DNA of 18,375 nucleotides from an uncultured Clostridia bacterium (GCA_937913075.1 CALEPU010000063.1:1-18375); one strand, 5' to 3'. Positions 1-8,260 are shown, numbered from the stretch's first letter. The notes: generated from the letters alone by a model not told the origin. Numbers and translations are program-made.

Positions 1-518
1 CTCGCTATGCCGACGCTCTGCTGCTGACCGCCGGAGAACTCATGCGGGAAGCGGTTCGCGTGCTCGGTGTTGAGCCCGACCTCATCCAACAGCTCGCGTA
101 TGCGCTCGGTCCTTTCCTTGGCGGAGGAGGTGATGTGGTGGATATCCAGCGACTCGCCTATTATCTCGCCGACCGTCATGCGCGGGTCGAGCGAGCCAGA
201 GGGATCCTGAAATATGATCTGCATTTTGCGGCGATAGGGCAGCATACGGACCGATATCTTCTGCGCCTTGTCGAAAATCGCGGTGCCGTCGTATACGATG
301 CGTCCGTCCGTCGGCTCATAAAGGCGGATTATCGTGCGCCCGAGGGTCGTCTTGCCGCAGCCGGACTCGCCTACGAGACCGAGTGTTTCGCCCTTGTAAA
401 TGGAGAGCGATACGGACTCGACCGCCTGAACGTATTTCTTCTCGAAAAGGTTGCCCTTTACGGGGAAGTACTTGCGAAGCCCCGTGACCTCAACAAGCTT
501 TTTTCTTTCGTCAGTCAT
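1..518 (-). CDS. oppF: Oligopeptide/dipeptide ABC importer ATP-binding protein, OppF type (3' part missing)
   Basis: Second ATPase of a peptide importer; it would hydrolyse ATP on the cytoplasmic face together with OppD. The first 172 residues are present and the rest lies past the left edge. The start is an ATG at 516-518 preceded by a GGGGGAG-like site; it overlaps the oppD stop by 8 bp, a usual sign of translational coupling. Visible motifs: Walker A GESGCGKT at residues 50-57, a Q-loop in IIFQDPSGSLDPR, and the ABC signature FSGGQ near residues 161-165. The N-terminal KYFPVKG stretch is typical of OppF/DppF. The residues after the signature read QQSVGIA where the family usually has RQRIGIA, so two arginines are replaced. 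Walker B and the H-loop are outside the window. Family assignment is secure; the substrate is not known from sequence. Confidence 0.93.
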   Translation of the reverse strand, partial: MTDERKKLVEVTGLRKYFPVKGNLFEKKYVQAVESVSLSIYKGETLGLVGESGCGKTTLGRTIIRLYEPTDGRIVYDGTAIFDKAQKISVRMLPYRRKMQIIFQDPSGSLDPRMTVGEIIGESLDIHHITSSAKERTERIRELLDEVGLNTEHANRFPHEFSGGQQQSVGIA

Positions 519-1521
519 TGTTCTCCCCCTTTTCGATCATGTCCTTATAGTGCAGCCAGCAGGCGGAGATATGCTCCTCGCCCACCTCGGCAAAGGGCGG
601 CTTCTGCCGCAGGCAGATCTTCATGCAGTCGGCACAGCGCGGGCCGAAGTTACAGCCCTGAGGCGGGTTCAAAAGGTCTATCGGGGTACCCTCGATGGGT
701 ACGAGCCTTTCCGCAGTCTCCTCATCGAGGCGAGGTATGGAAGCAAGCAGCCTTCTCGTGTACGGGTGCTGCGGGTTGTAGAAGATGTCGTTGACCTTGC
801 CCTGCTCTACAATTCGTCCGGCGTACATTACGGAGACCCTGTCGCATATCTCCGCGACGACGCCGAGGTTGTGGGTTATGAATATTATGGAGGTGTTTTC
901 CTTCTTTTGCAGATCCTTCATGAGCTCCAGTATCTGCGCCTGTATCGTTACGTCAAGCGCGGTCGTGGGCTCGTCTGCTATCAGAAGCTTGGGCTGGCAG
1001 ATGAGCGCCATTGCTATCATAGCCCTCTGCCTCATGCCGCCGGAGAACTCGTGCGGGTACTGCTTTATGCGCTTTTCGGCGTTGTTGATGCCGACAAGCT
1101 CGAGCATCTCGATTGCCTTCGCTTTTGCCTCCTGCTTGGTAATGCTCTTATCGTGGCAGGTGAGCGCCTCCATAAGCTGATCGCCTATGGTGTAAACGGG
1201 GTTGAGGCAGGTCATGGGGTTCTGGAATATCATGCTGACCTTGTTGCCGCGGAACTGGCGCATCTGCTCGGGCGTGTAGGCTAAAAGATCCTCGCCCTCA
1301 AACTCTATCGAGCCGCCAATTACCTTGCCCGGGTTCTGCAAAAGACCGATTATGGAGTACGCCTCGACGGATTTGCCCGAGCCGGACTCGCCGACTATGC
1401 CCATTACCTCGTTGTAGCCGAGGGTATAGCTTATGCCGTCGACCGCCTTTACCTCGCCCGCCGGGGTGAAGAAGGAGACCTTCAGGTCGCTTACTTTAAG
1501 GAGCAAATCTTTTTCTTCCAT
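511..1521 (-). CDS. oppD: Oligopeptide/dipeptide ABC importer ATP-binding protein, OppD type
   Basis: Complete 336-residue ATPase, the usual length for OppD/DppD. Walker A GESGSGKS is at residues 44-51, the Q-loop is in IFQNPMTCLNP near residue 100, the signature SGGMRQR is at 160-166, Walker B LLIADEP at 179-185 and the H-loop histidine in FITHNLG at 217. The C-terminus has the cysteine-rich tail typical of the family: NFGPRC, two further cysteines, then HISAC. In this family that tail can carry an iron-sulfur cluster; whether it does here is inference. The ATG at 1519-1521 has an AAAGGAGAG site at good spacing. It follows oppC by 13 nt and overlaps oppF by 8 bp, so the four genes form one operon. 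Confidence 0.96.
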   Translation of the reverse strand: MEEKDLLLKVSDLKVSFFTPAGEVKAVDGISYTLGYNEVMGIVGESGSGKSVEAYSIIGLLQNPGKVIGGSIEFEGEDLLAYTPEQMRQFRGNKVSMIFQNPMTCLNPVYTIGDQLMEALTCHDKSITKQEAKAKAIEMLELVGINNAEKRIKQYPHEFSGGMRQRAMIAMALICQPKLLIADEPTTALDVTIQAQILELMKDLQKKENTSIIFITHNLGVVAEICDRVSVMYAGRIVEQGKVNDIFYNPQHPYTRRLLASIPRLDEETAERLVPIEGTPIDLLNPPQGCNFGPRCADCMKICLRQKPPFAEVGEEHISACWLHYKDMIEKGENND

Positions 1522-1534
1522 GCCAAACTCTCCT

Positions 1535-2905
1535 TTACTTCTTCAAACGGGGGTCGAGCGCGTCCCTCAGACCGTCGCCCACGAGGTTCAGCGTGAGGAC
1601 GATAACAGTGAGGACTATCGCGGGGAATACCAAACGGTAGGGGTAAAGCTGTATAGTCTGCAATGCGTCGGAGCACAGGGAGCCCAAGCTCGCCATGGGG
1701 GCGGAAACGCCAAGGCCCAGGAAGGAGAGGAACGACTCCAAGAATATTGCGGAGGGTATCTGCAGGCAGGTCGTTATAACGAGAGGACCGATGCAGTTGG
1801 GCAGCAGGTGCTTGCGTATAATGCGCGCGTTGGATGCGCCGAGCGCAGTCGCCGCGGTGACGTACTCCTGCTTTTTGAGCTGCAAGACCTGACCGCGGAT
1901 GATACGCGCCATGGTTACCCAATACAGCACTGCAAAGGTTATGAATATGCTGACTATGCCGGCGCCGAGGTCGCTCATTGCGCGGACAAATGCGCTCGTC
2001 TGCGAATGCGCCTGGAACCAAGCCTGAAGCGGATCCTTCAATACGACTTGGAGCAGCAGCACTATCAGTACCTCGGGTATGGAGTAAATGAGCTCGACTA
2101 TTCGCATCATTATGAAATCGACAGCGCCGCCGCAGAGACCGGATATCGCGCCGTACAGCGAGCCGATTATAAGCACTATGAGCGCCGCAACGACGCCGAT
2201 GATGATGGATACCCTCGCGCCGTACATGGTACGCGCCATGATATCGCGGCCGGAGGAATCGGTGCCGAACACGTGCGGGAACACGCGGCGCGAGAGCTTA
2301 AGCTCTGTCGCGCCGTCGGCAGAGGTCGAGGTGTAGGCAAGCGGGGTATAATTCGTGTACTTGCCGTCTCTGATATCGCTCTCCCTGACGACGCGCAGGG
2401 GCTCCTGCTCGTCAAGGTCGAGGATTATTATGCTGTTGTCGGTTTCGCTGTCGAGAGTGAAGGCGTATGTGTTCCTTCGGAAGGTGAAGCAGTAATCGCC
2501 CGCCTCGAGCGCGGTGATGCTGCCGGGGCGCATCGCGGTGGCGTAAAAGCCGTCGGCTTCCTTTTGTATGGACCTTGCCGTCTCCTCGCCGGCGGAATAC
2601 TCAAACGGGCCGAGCTTCTGCGCGGTGCGGTACTGATCGGAATAGTTATAGGGTATGAGGTAGGGGCCGATGAACGCGAAGAACAGGCAGCCGATGAACA
2701 CGAACAGCGCCACCATGGATACGGTGTTTGAGCGGAAGCGGCGCAGAGCATCCCGCCAGAAGGATATGCTCTTGTGCGTTTCGACCATGGCCTCCTTCTC
2801 GTTGTCGGAGGCTTTTGAGAAATCGCCGTCCGTGATGCCGAAGGTATCCATGATCTTTTCGGGATCGACATGGAAGGGGCTGAATTTTGCAAAAGGCGCT
2901 TTCAT
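1535..2905 (-). CDS. oppC: Peptide ABC importer permease, OppC type, with a large extracytoplasmic insertion
   Basis: Inner-membrane permease subunit, 456 residues, about 150 longer than usual OppC/DppC. A roughly 55-residue cytoplasmic N-terminus precedes the first membrane helix (about 63-84). The conserved HVFGTDSSGRDIMAR segment starts only at residue 211, so some 120 residues lie between, where relatives have about 35-40. The inserted part (about 90-208) is polar and probably sits outside the membrane. After it come the normal permease core helices, the EAA loop around 347-370 (EYVTAATALGAS then RKHLLPN) and the standard DPRLKK ending. The ATG at 2903-2905 has an AAGGAGG site and lies 3 nt after the oppB stop. 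The insertion could help contact a binding protein or the envelope; nothing in the sequence fixes its role. Confidence 0.94.
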   Translation of the reverse strand: MKAPFAKFSPFHVDPEKIMDTFGITDGDFSKASDNEKEAMVETHKSISFWRDALRRFRSNTVSMVALFVFIGCLFFAFIGPYLIPYNYSDQYRTAQKLGPFEYSAGEETARSIQKEADGFYATAMRPGSITALEAGDYCFTFRRNTYAFTLDSETDNSIIILDLDEQEPLRVVRESDIRDGKYTNYTPLAYTSTSADGATELKLSRRVFPHVFGTDSSGRDIMARTMYGARVSIIIGVVAALIVLIIGSLYGAISGLCGGAVDFIMMRIVELIYSIPEVLIVLLLQVVLKDPLQAWFQAHSQTSAFVRAMSDLGAGIVSIFITFAVLYWVTMARIIRGQVLQLKKQEYVTAATALGASNARIIRKHLLPNCIGPLVITTCLQIPSAIFLESFLSFLGLGVSAPMASLGSLCSDALQTIQLYPYRLVFPAIVLTVIVLTLNLVGDGLRDALDPRLKK

Positions 2906-2908
2906 TTA

Positions 2909-3850
2909 TCAGTCCTCCTTCGAGGTGAGTGTGATGCGCGGATCGACTATCTTATAGACTATATCCACCACGAGCATCATTATGATAACGAGCGCGGAGA
3001 GCACGACGGTAGTCGCCATGATAATGGGATAATCGCGGCTCATAACGCACTGCACGAAATACTTGCCGAGACCCGGCACGGAGAAGGTGCTCTCAACGAC
3101 GAAGCTGCCGGTGATGATACCCGCGGTAACGGGGCCGAGGTAGGTTATAACGGGAATGAGGGAGTTCCTCAGAGCGTGCTTCAATATGATGGCGCCCGTT
3201 TTAACGCCCTTCGCCCTTGCGGTGCGGATATAATCCTGATTAATAGCGTCGAGCATGCTCGTGCGCATAAGCTTTGCGATGTAGCAGGTATAATAAGAAG
3301 AAAGGCTGATCACGGGGAGCACGTAGCTCTTGAAGTTGGGCAGGTTGCCGCTCTTCGTCGGGAAAATATCGATCTTGACCGAGAAGGCTATAAGCAGCAG
3401 CGCCGCCAGAACGAAGGTGGGTATCGCAACGCCTATCGTCGTAACGACGCGAAGCAGACCATCCAGCCAGGACCCGCGGAAATAAGCCGCAAGACAGCCG
3501 AGCGGAATGCCTACGAGTATTGCAAGCAGCAGCGAATATACGCCGAGCTTTATCGAAAGCTCGAATTTGCCCTGACGGAAAATAATATCCTTAACGGGCG
3601 TGCCCTCCTGCATTTTGAGCGAGGTGCCGAGATCGCCCTTGAGATAGCTTTTGATGTAGTTCCAAAGCTGGACGTGCGCCGGCTTATCCAAACCGTACTT
3701 TGCCTCGGCGAGAGCTATCTGCTCAGGCGTGGACTTTTCTGTAAGGAACGGGCTGCCCGGTATCGCGTTCATCAGCACGAACGTGACGACCATTATCAAC
3801 AGCAGTATCAAGACCGATCCCACAATACGCTTAAGGATGTAAGAGACCAT
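2909..3850 (-). CDS. oppB: Peptide ABC importer permease, OppB type
   Basis: First gene of the importer operon; 313 residues from the ATG at 3848-3850. Features of the family: an N-terminal helix after VSYILKRIVGS, an extracytoplasmic segment with the GLDKP and GDLGTS motifs, six membrane segments in all, the EAA loop DYIRTARAKGV through HALRNSLIPVIT, and the C-terminal VDPRITL. An in-frame GTG at 3872-3874 would add eight residues, but has no ribosome binding site, whereas AAGGGAGG lies 4 nt ahead of the ATG and the family normally starts with this helix. OppB pairs with OppC to form the channel. The leader of about 90 nt contains an inverted repeat near the predicted transcription start. 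Confidence 0.95.
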   Translation of the reverse strand: MVSYILKRIVGSVLILLLIMVVTFVLMNAIPGSPFLTEKSTPEQIALAEAKYGLDKPAHVQLWNYIKSYLKGDLGTSLKMQEGTPVKDIIFRQGKFELSIKLGVYSLLLAILVGIPLGCLAAYFRGSWLDGLLRVVTTIGVAIPTFVLAALLLIAFSVKIDIFPTKSGNLPNFKSYVLPVISLSSYYTCYIAKLMRTSMLDAINQDYIRTARAKGVKTGAIILKHALRNSLIPVITYLGPVTAGIITGSFVVESTFSVPGLGKYFVQCVMSRDYPIIMATTVVLSALVIIMMLVVDIVYKIVDPRITLTSKED

Positions 3851-3854
3851 GGGT

Positions 3855-3862
3855 CCTCCCTT
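3855..3862 (-). promoter_or_regulatory. Ribosome binding site that sets the oppB start
   Basis: AAGGGAGG on the minus strand, ending 4 nt before the ATG at 3850. The spacing is short but usable. No comparable site precedes the upstream in-frame GTG at 3874. Confidence 0.7.
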
Positions 3863-3917
3863 CGTTTGGTTCACGGCAGAGCAGCGCTCGATATTACGCC
3901 CCGCCTGTAGTGGCTGC

Positions 3918-3939
3918 TATCACATAGGTTGCAGTGATA
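3918..3939 (-). promoter_or_regulatory. Inverted repeat at the opp transcription start (possible operator or 5' hairpin)
   Basis: Perfect 6-bp arms TATCAC and GTGATA separated by 10 nt. The repeat starts about 8 nt downstream of the opp -10 box, covering the expected start of transcription. It could bind a repressor as DNA or fold as a small RNA hairpin at the 5' end. The function is inferred from position only. Confidence 0.45.
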
Positions 3940-3946
3940 CGTCCAT

Positions 3947-3975
3947 ATTATACCACTCTGTATATCCTGCGTCAA
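3947..3975 (-). promoter_or_regulatory. Promoter of the opp operon (sigma-70/sigma-A type)
   Basis: On the minus strand: -35 TTGACG (3970-3975), 17-nt spacer, -10 TATAAT (3947-3952) with an extended TGG in front. This is nearly a consensus housekeeping promoter. Transcription should begin near 3940, giving a leader of about 90 nt. Confidence 0.85.
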
Positions 3976-4050
3976 CACAATATGCGTTTATTTGCCACAT
4001 TTGTGCCGTAATCGAATGCGAGTACGAAAGCAAATGCGAAAGCACGGAGT

Positions 4051-4066
4051 AAAACGCCGGGCGTTT
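4051..4066 (-). terminator. Weak terminator-like hairpin at the end of the aldo/keto reductase gene
   Basis: Read on the minus strand, AAACGC and GCGTTT pair around a 3-nt loop and are followed by a short T run. The stem overlaps the TAA stop codon of the reductase. Only six base pairs with A-T ends, so efficiency is uncertain. Confidence 0.35.
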
Positions 4067-5192
4067 AATCTTCCTTTTTAAACAGCTCCGCAGCCTTTTC
4101 AAGCTCGTCCCTTATATTTATATGCTGGGGGCATACCTCCTCGCAGGCGCCGCACTTGATGCACTCCGAGGCGTGCTTTCTGCCGTGCCCTTCAACGAGC
4201 CAGCGCTCACGCCCCGCTGCGACCTTCAAATTGCCATAGAGGGTATAGACGTTTTTTGCGGTGAAGGTGCCGGAAACGCCTATTTCCATCGGGCAGACCT
4301 TTGCGCAGTAATTGCAGGCGGTGCAGGGTATAAGCGGTATGGCGGCGAGCGCCTCACGCGCTTTTTCCACCGTCGCCCTCTCGCCTTCGGTCATGCCCGC
4401 AAAATCCTTCATATAGGAAATGTTGTCCTCCATCTGCTCCAAGGTGCTCATGCCGGAAAGCACTGCGAGCACGCCCTCGAGATCGGCGGCAAACCTTATG
4501 CCCCAAGAGGCTGCGGAGAGCTCGGGCTCGGCGTTTTGCAATACCTCGGCAACGCTCTCGGGCGGAGTCGCGAGCAGACCGCCCTTTAAGGGCTCCATAA
4601 CGATGACCGGCTTGCCGTGCTTCCTCGCCGTCTCGTATACCCTGCGGGACTGTATCGAGCCATCCTCCCAGTCGGCATAGTTAATTTGAAGCTGAACGAA
4701 CTCGGCGTCGGGGTGCTTTGTAAGTATCTCGTCCAGCTCCTCGGCATTGGAATGGAATGAGAAGCCGTAGTGCTTTATCTTGCCCTCCGCCTTCTTTTCG
4801 CGCACAAACTCCCACATGTCGAAATCGTCGAAGAAATGCGTGCGGTGTTCGCCCAGATTATGCAGCAGATAGTTATCGAAATAGCCCGCGCCGGTCTGTG
4901 CGAGGCTCGTCTCGAACTGGGCTGCCGCGTCCTCTCTGCTTTGGCATTTTATCCAAGCGGCGTTCTTGGTGGCAAGCTGAAAGCTCTCCCTCGGATACCT
5001 TTCAACGAGCGCCTGCCGTATGGCGTCCTCGGAGCCCGTGTATGCCCACGCCGTGTCAAAGTATGTGAAGCCCGCCTCCATGAAGCGATCCACCATCTGC
5101 TTTATCTGCTCCATATCGAAGCCCTCGCCGAGCCTCGGCAGCCTCATCAGCCCAAAGCCCAGCTTCTTTATCTCGTTCTCGAAAAATATCAT
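4065..5192 (-). CDS. Aldo/keto reductase with C-terminal ferredoxin-type two [4Fe-4S] domain
   Basis: 375-residue cytoplasmic oxidoreductase. The TIM-barrel part carries the aldo/keto reductase catalytic set: Asp46 in FDTAWAY, Tyr51, Lys76 in LATKNA and His111 in LLHNLG. The C-terminal part has two four-cysteine groups, at 290/293/296/300 (CTACNYCAKVCP) and 344/347/350/354 (CIKCGACEEVCP), which in such fusions hold two [4Fe-4S] clusters. Electrons would pass between NAD(P)H, the clusters and an unknown carbonyl substrate. This fusion is frequent in Clostridia and its substrate is usually undefined. The ATG at 5190-5192 has AAGGAGG five to six nt upstream. The gene is monocistronic: its own promoter lies upstream, the opp promoter lies downstream. 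Confidence 0.93.
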   Translation of the reverse strand: MIFFENEIKKLGFGLMRLPRLGEGFDMEQIKQMVDRFMEAGFTYFDTAWAYTGSEDAIRQALVERYPRESFQLATKNAAWIKCQSREDAAAQFETSLAQTGAGYFDNYLLHNLGEHRTHFFDDFDMWEFVREKKAEGKIKHYGFSFHSNAEELDEILTKHPDAEFVQLQINYADWEDGSIQSRRVYETARKHGKPVIVMEPLKGGLLATPPESVAEVLQNAEPELSAASWGIRFAADLEGVLAVLSGMSTLEQMEDNISYMKDFAGMTEGERATVEKAREALAAIPLIPCTACNYCAKVCPMEIGVSGTFTAKNVYTLYGNLKVAAGRERWLVEGHGRKHASECIKCGACEEVCPQHINIRDELEKAAELFKKED

Positions 5193-5235
5193 GGCAGCCT
5201 CCTTATCTATACGTCGGCAATTTGATTATAAATAT

Positions 5236-5264
5236 ATTATACCAGACGAAAGCCCCCGACGCAA
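5236..5264 (-). promoter_or_regulatory. Promoter of the aldo/keto reductase gene
   Basis: Minus strand: -35-like TTGCGT (5259-5264), 17-nt spacer, -10 TATAAT (5236-5241) preceded by TGG. The -35 is poor but the extended -10 is perfect. The expected leader is about 35 nt. Confidence 0.7.
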
Positions 5265-5298
5265 CACCAATCGGCGTGGCAGGATACCCGCCTGCGAA

Positions 5299-5328
5299 TT
5301 GACAATATCAGGCAGCGTATGATATTAT
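5299..5328 (+). promoter_or_regulatory. Promoter of the dockerin repeat-protein gene
   Basis: -35 TTGACA (5299-5304), 18-nt spacer, -10 TATTAT (5323-5328) with TGA in front. Divergent from the reductase promoter, with 34 bp between the two -35 boxes. Confidence 0.75.
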
Positions 5329-5339
5329 TATCGTGTAAA

Positions 5340-5354
5340 GCAGCGGGACGCTGC
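5340..5354 (+). other. 5'-leader hairpin of the dockerin repeat-protein mRNA
   Basis: GCAGCG and CGCTGC pair around a GGA loop, about 11 nt after the -10 box and so at the very 5' end of the predicted transcript. It leaves the ribosome binding site GGAGGT (5367-5372) free. It may protect the mRNA 5' end; that is inference. Confidence 0.5.
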
Positions 5355-5379
5355 AACAGTCTAAACGGAGGTATTCGAT

Positions 5380-8211
5380 ATGAAGAGGATAGTGGCTTTT
5401 GTTTTGTGCCTTATCATGGCGGCGGTATGCATGCCCGTAATCGCGGCTCCGGCTGAAGAAGCCGAAAGGGGCGACATAACCGACTATCAGCAGCCCATAA
5501 CGCTCGGCGAGGCCGCGGGCTGCGCGGACAGCGCATTCTCTCTTAACTTTGAAAACGTCGTTCCGGATCAGCCCTGGATGCTGTTCTACGATACGGACGA
5601 TTCGCGCTACATAGCTAAGGCGTACGTTCCCGACGGAGGCGAATTCAACTCCATGATGGCTGCAGCCTATATCGGCGAGGCGGGGCATGCCGCGATAAGC
5701 CTCGATTACCGGCTCGGCACTGACGAAAACGCCTTCATAGAGGTGAGCGTTGAGATCAACGGCACGAGCACCGTCATATTCCGCGAGTACGGCGAAGGCG
5801 CCGGTTACGACGCCGAGTGGAAGCGCGGCTTTGCGGAGTATAACGTTCCTTCGGACGGCGTTCAGGTGACGATTTACGTATCTTATGCCGGAACCGTCGG
5901 CTACGGCAAGGGCGGCGGCGCCAAGGACAGCATATACGGCGATCCCGTCAAAAACCTTTATATCCGCAATTTTTACTTACAGCAGGGCAAGGACGGCGCT
6001 CTCAACGCTCCCGCTTGGGCAGGGCATTTCAACTACTCCTCCGAGACGGATTTCAGCATAAACGTCGTCCCCTTCTGGGACAGGGTAGCCCTCGGCTTGG
6101 TGCCTAATACCGAGAACGACGGCGCGCTGGTCAGCGGTAAGGCAGTCGTCCGCGCGGGCGACGTGCTCGGCTTCGACGTTATGACGATCCACAACGGCTC
6201 CGTAAAGAGCCCGCTGAGCTTTTACGTAAGCAAGACCGATTCCTTTACCGACTCCGACATGGTCTGGACGGACAACGGAGTATCCACGGCAGACGAGCAG
6301 AGCTTCCATCACGTTACCTATACCTTCCCCACGCAGGGAGAGTATTACGTATTCTGGAATATCCCAAACAACGTCGAGGGCAACTACGGCTTCATCGACG
6401 ATTTTGCCTGCACTCCCCGCATCACCCTCGAGGAGGCGGCAAGCCTCGATAACGAGGGCTTCGGCGAGTTCGATATCAACCGCGAGCATATACCTGCCGA
6501 GCTTGCGACCTCTTGGCGCAGCGGCTGGGCGCCTGCGTACATCAACAACAGTCTGCTCGTCGCCAAGACGGATAACTCGGGCGCAGCCAATTCCACGGCG
6601 ACGATGACCGCCTCCAACAGGCAGAAGGCGGGCGACGAGATAGTTTTCGACTATTGCGTCAGCTCGGAGGCGAACTACGACGTTTTCACCTTCAAGGTTA
6701 ACGGCGAGACGGTGCTTGAAAAATCCGGCAATACGAGCTTCAACCGGTTCAGCTGCACGATACCCGCCGACGGCGTTTACACCTATGAGTGGAGCTACCG
6801 TAAGGACGGCTCCGTCAATTCGGGAGACGACTGCGTTATAATAATGAACCTCGTTATCCCTCAGATGGACCTCGACCATGCCGCCTCCGTTGAGGAGGAT
6901 ATGCCGTTAAGCTTCCGGACCTTCGACGGGACCGATTGGAGGATAACCATGAAGAACGGCGAGTACGTTCTTGCCTCCGCCAACCACACCCACAGCTCTC
7001 AGGGCGTGCTCTATATGACCGCTAACGTAAACGAGGGCGATATTATAAGCTTTGATTATATCAAGGCGGCGGAGAACAACTACGATATACTCACCTTCTA
7101 TCCGGGCATTGAGGATGACGACGCAGATAAGATAGAGCTTAAAGAGCTCACTGCCGACTGGCGGACGGTAAGCTATACGGTCACGCAGACGGGCTCCTAT
7201 ATGATGATGTTCATATTCAAAAAGGACGGCTCCGTCAGCGTAGGCGACGATACCGCCTATATCCGCAACGTAAGGCTTGAAAGCGGGCTCGATCTCGCTC
7301 TCAACGTCGAGGGCGGCACGCTCCACTTTGAGAACAACGGCTTGGGCAAGTTCGTTCCCTATCATGAGTCCGCAGACCGCTTCTGCGCAAAATTCGTTAT
7401 GGGCAGCGACGACGCTATGGTCACCTGCGAGCTTGAGGAGCTTGTGTCGGGCGATACCGTATCCTTCGATTACAAGGTAGAGGGCAGCGGCGGCTTCTCG
7501 CTCACCACGGGCGGCTGGGGCGTGCAGTGGTCCGGCGGCAGCACCAACGGTCAGTGGAAGCACGTTGAGTATACCCTCGCCTCCGTAAACTGTCCCGCAA
7601 GCGTCGATTGGTATTTCAGCGGCGACGAGGGAGCCGTGGGTTATCTCGATAACGTCACAATTACCCATACCGAGCTTATCCCCATCACCGCGGTATACGT
7701 CAACGGCTTTGAGGCTCCCGTCGCGGGCGACCGCGTCGGTCTTCATACCCACCTTACTCTGCCCGACGACAGGAACTACGATTTCACCGAGCAGGCTTGG
7801 TACACGGCGGACGGCGAGCTCTTCGTCGGCGAATTTGTAAGCGGCACGGCTTACGCGCAGGGCGCGACCCTCATGGCATACGTGGGCTATTACTTCGCCG
7901 AGGACTGCGTGTTCTACGTTGACGGCAGCGCCGAGGATGCTTACGAGCTGAGCTGCGTAGCCGAGGACGGTCGGTACGCAATAGTTATGCATAAGCCTGT
8001 GACCTGCGGCTCCGCAGGCGTATTAGGCGACGCCGACGGCAACGGCACCGTCACCGCCAACGACGCGCTGCTTTTGATGCGCTATGCGCTGGGGCTTATC
8101 CCCGCAAGCGCGCTGGATCTTTCCGTTGCGGACGTCAACGGCGACGGTTTTGTCAACGCAAACGACGCGCTGATGGTAATGCGCGCCGCGCTCGGGCTGA
8201 TAAGCCTGTAA
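5380..8211 (+). CDS. Secreted multi-repeat beta-sandwich protein with C-terminal dockerin
   Basis: 943 residues. A signal peptide (KR, hydrophobic core, cleavage around residues 22-23 in VIAAPA) directs export. The body consists of about five divergent units starting near residues 56, 208, 356, 510 and 648, spaced 138-154 residues. Units 3-5 share a GDxxxFDY strand (residues 418, 553 and 691), and units 3 and 4 share a KDGSV turn (residues 475 and 615). Units 4 and 5 end in strands such as AYIRNVRL or GYLDNVTI. This resembles the jelly-roll carbohydrate/adhesion modules of surface proteins (choice-of-anchor-J-like); I see no catalytic domain. Residues 882-943 form a dockerin with two calcium loops, DADGNGTVTAND and DVNGDGFVNAND, so the protein should dock on a cohesin. 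The ATG has GGAGGT 7 nt upstream. A structural or binding role is likely; the ligand is unknown. Confidence 0.88.
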   Translation: MKRIVAFVLCLIMAAVCMPVIAAPAEEAERGDITDYQQPITLGEAAGCADSAFSLNFENVVPDQPWMLFYDTDDSRYIAKAYVPDGGEFNSMMAAAYIGEAGHAAISLDYRLGTDENAFIEVSVEINGTSTVIFREYGEGAGYDAEWKRGFAEYNVPSDGVQVTIYVSYAGTVGYGKGGGAKDSIYGDPVKNLYIRNFYLQQGKDGALNAPAWAGHFNYSSETDFSINVVPFWDRVALGLVPNTENDGALVSGKAVVRAGDVLGFDVMTIHNGSVKSPLSFYVSKTDSFTDSDMVWTDNGVSTADEQSFHHVTYTFPTQGEYYVFWNIPNNVEGNYGFIDDFACTPRITLEEAASLDNEGFGEFDINREHIPAELATSWRSGWAPAYINNSLLVAKTDNSGAANSTATMTASNRQKAGDEIVFDYCVSSEANYDVFTFKVNGETVLEKSGNTSFNRFSCTIPADGVYTYEWSYRKDGSVNSGDDCVIIMNLVIPQMDLDHAASVEEDMPLSFRTFDGTDWRITMKNGEYVLASANHTHSSQGVLYMTANVNEGDIISFDYIKAAENNYDILTFYPGIEDDDADKIELKELTADWRTVSYTVTQTGSYMMMFIFKKDGSVSVGDDTAYIRNVRLESGLDLALNVEGGTLHFENNGLGKFVPYHESADRFCAKFVMGSDDAMVTCELEELVSGDTVSFDYKVEGSGGFSLTTGGWGVQWSGGSTNGQWKHVEYTLASVNCPASVDWYFSGDEGAVGYLDNVTITHTELIPITAVYVNGFEAPVAGDRVGLHTHLTLPDDRNYDFTEQAWYTADGELFVGEFVSGTAYAQGATLMAYVGYYFAEDCVFYVDGSAEDAYELSCVAEDGRYAIVMHKPVTCGSAGVLGDADGNGTVTANDALLLMRYALGLIPASALDLSVADVNGDGFVNANDALMVMRAALGLISL

Positions 8212-8227
8212 GAAGGCCTTGCGATAC

Positions 8228-8251
8228 GGGGAGCCGATTTTGCGGCTCCCC
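8228..8251. repeat. 24-nt hairpin, first copy of a direct repeat
   Basis: Nine-base arms GGGGAGCCG and CGGCTCCCC around the loop ATTTTG, 17 nt after the stop codon of the dockerin repeat protein. No T run follows, so it is at best a weak terminator. An identical 24-nt copy in the same orientation, this time with a T run, lies at 8487-8510. Confidence 0.75.
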
Positions 8252-8260
8252 TCAGCTTGA

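Noticed and set aside
451..3910. Plus-strand open frames across the opp operon (451-1284, 1433-2731, 2870-3910)
   Set aside because: They are antisense to genes with intact ABC-transporter motifs and have no domain or ribosome binding site of their own.
3920..4102. A 60-codon minus-strand frame between opp and the reductase
   Set aside because: It runs across the opp promoter and the end of the reductase gene, and has no recognisable sequence.
5977..7992. Minus-strand open frames (5977-6879, 6907-7992) under the dockerin repeat protein
   Set aside because: Antisense shadows. The sense frame has a signal peptide, repeats and dockerin.
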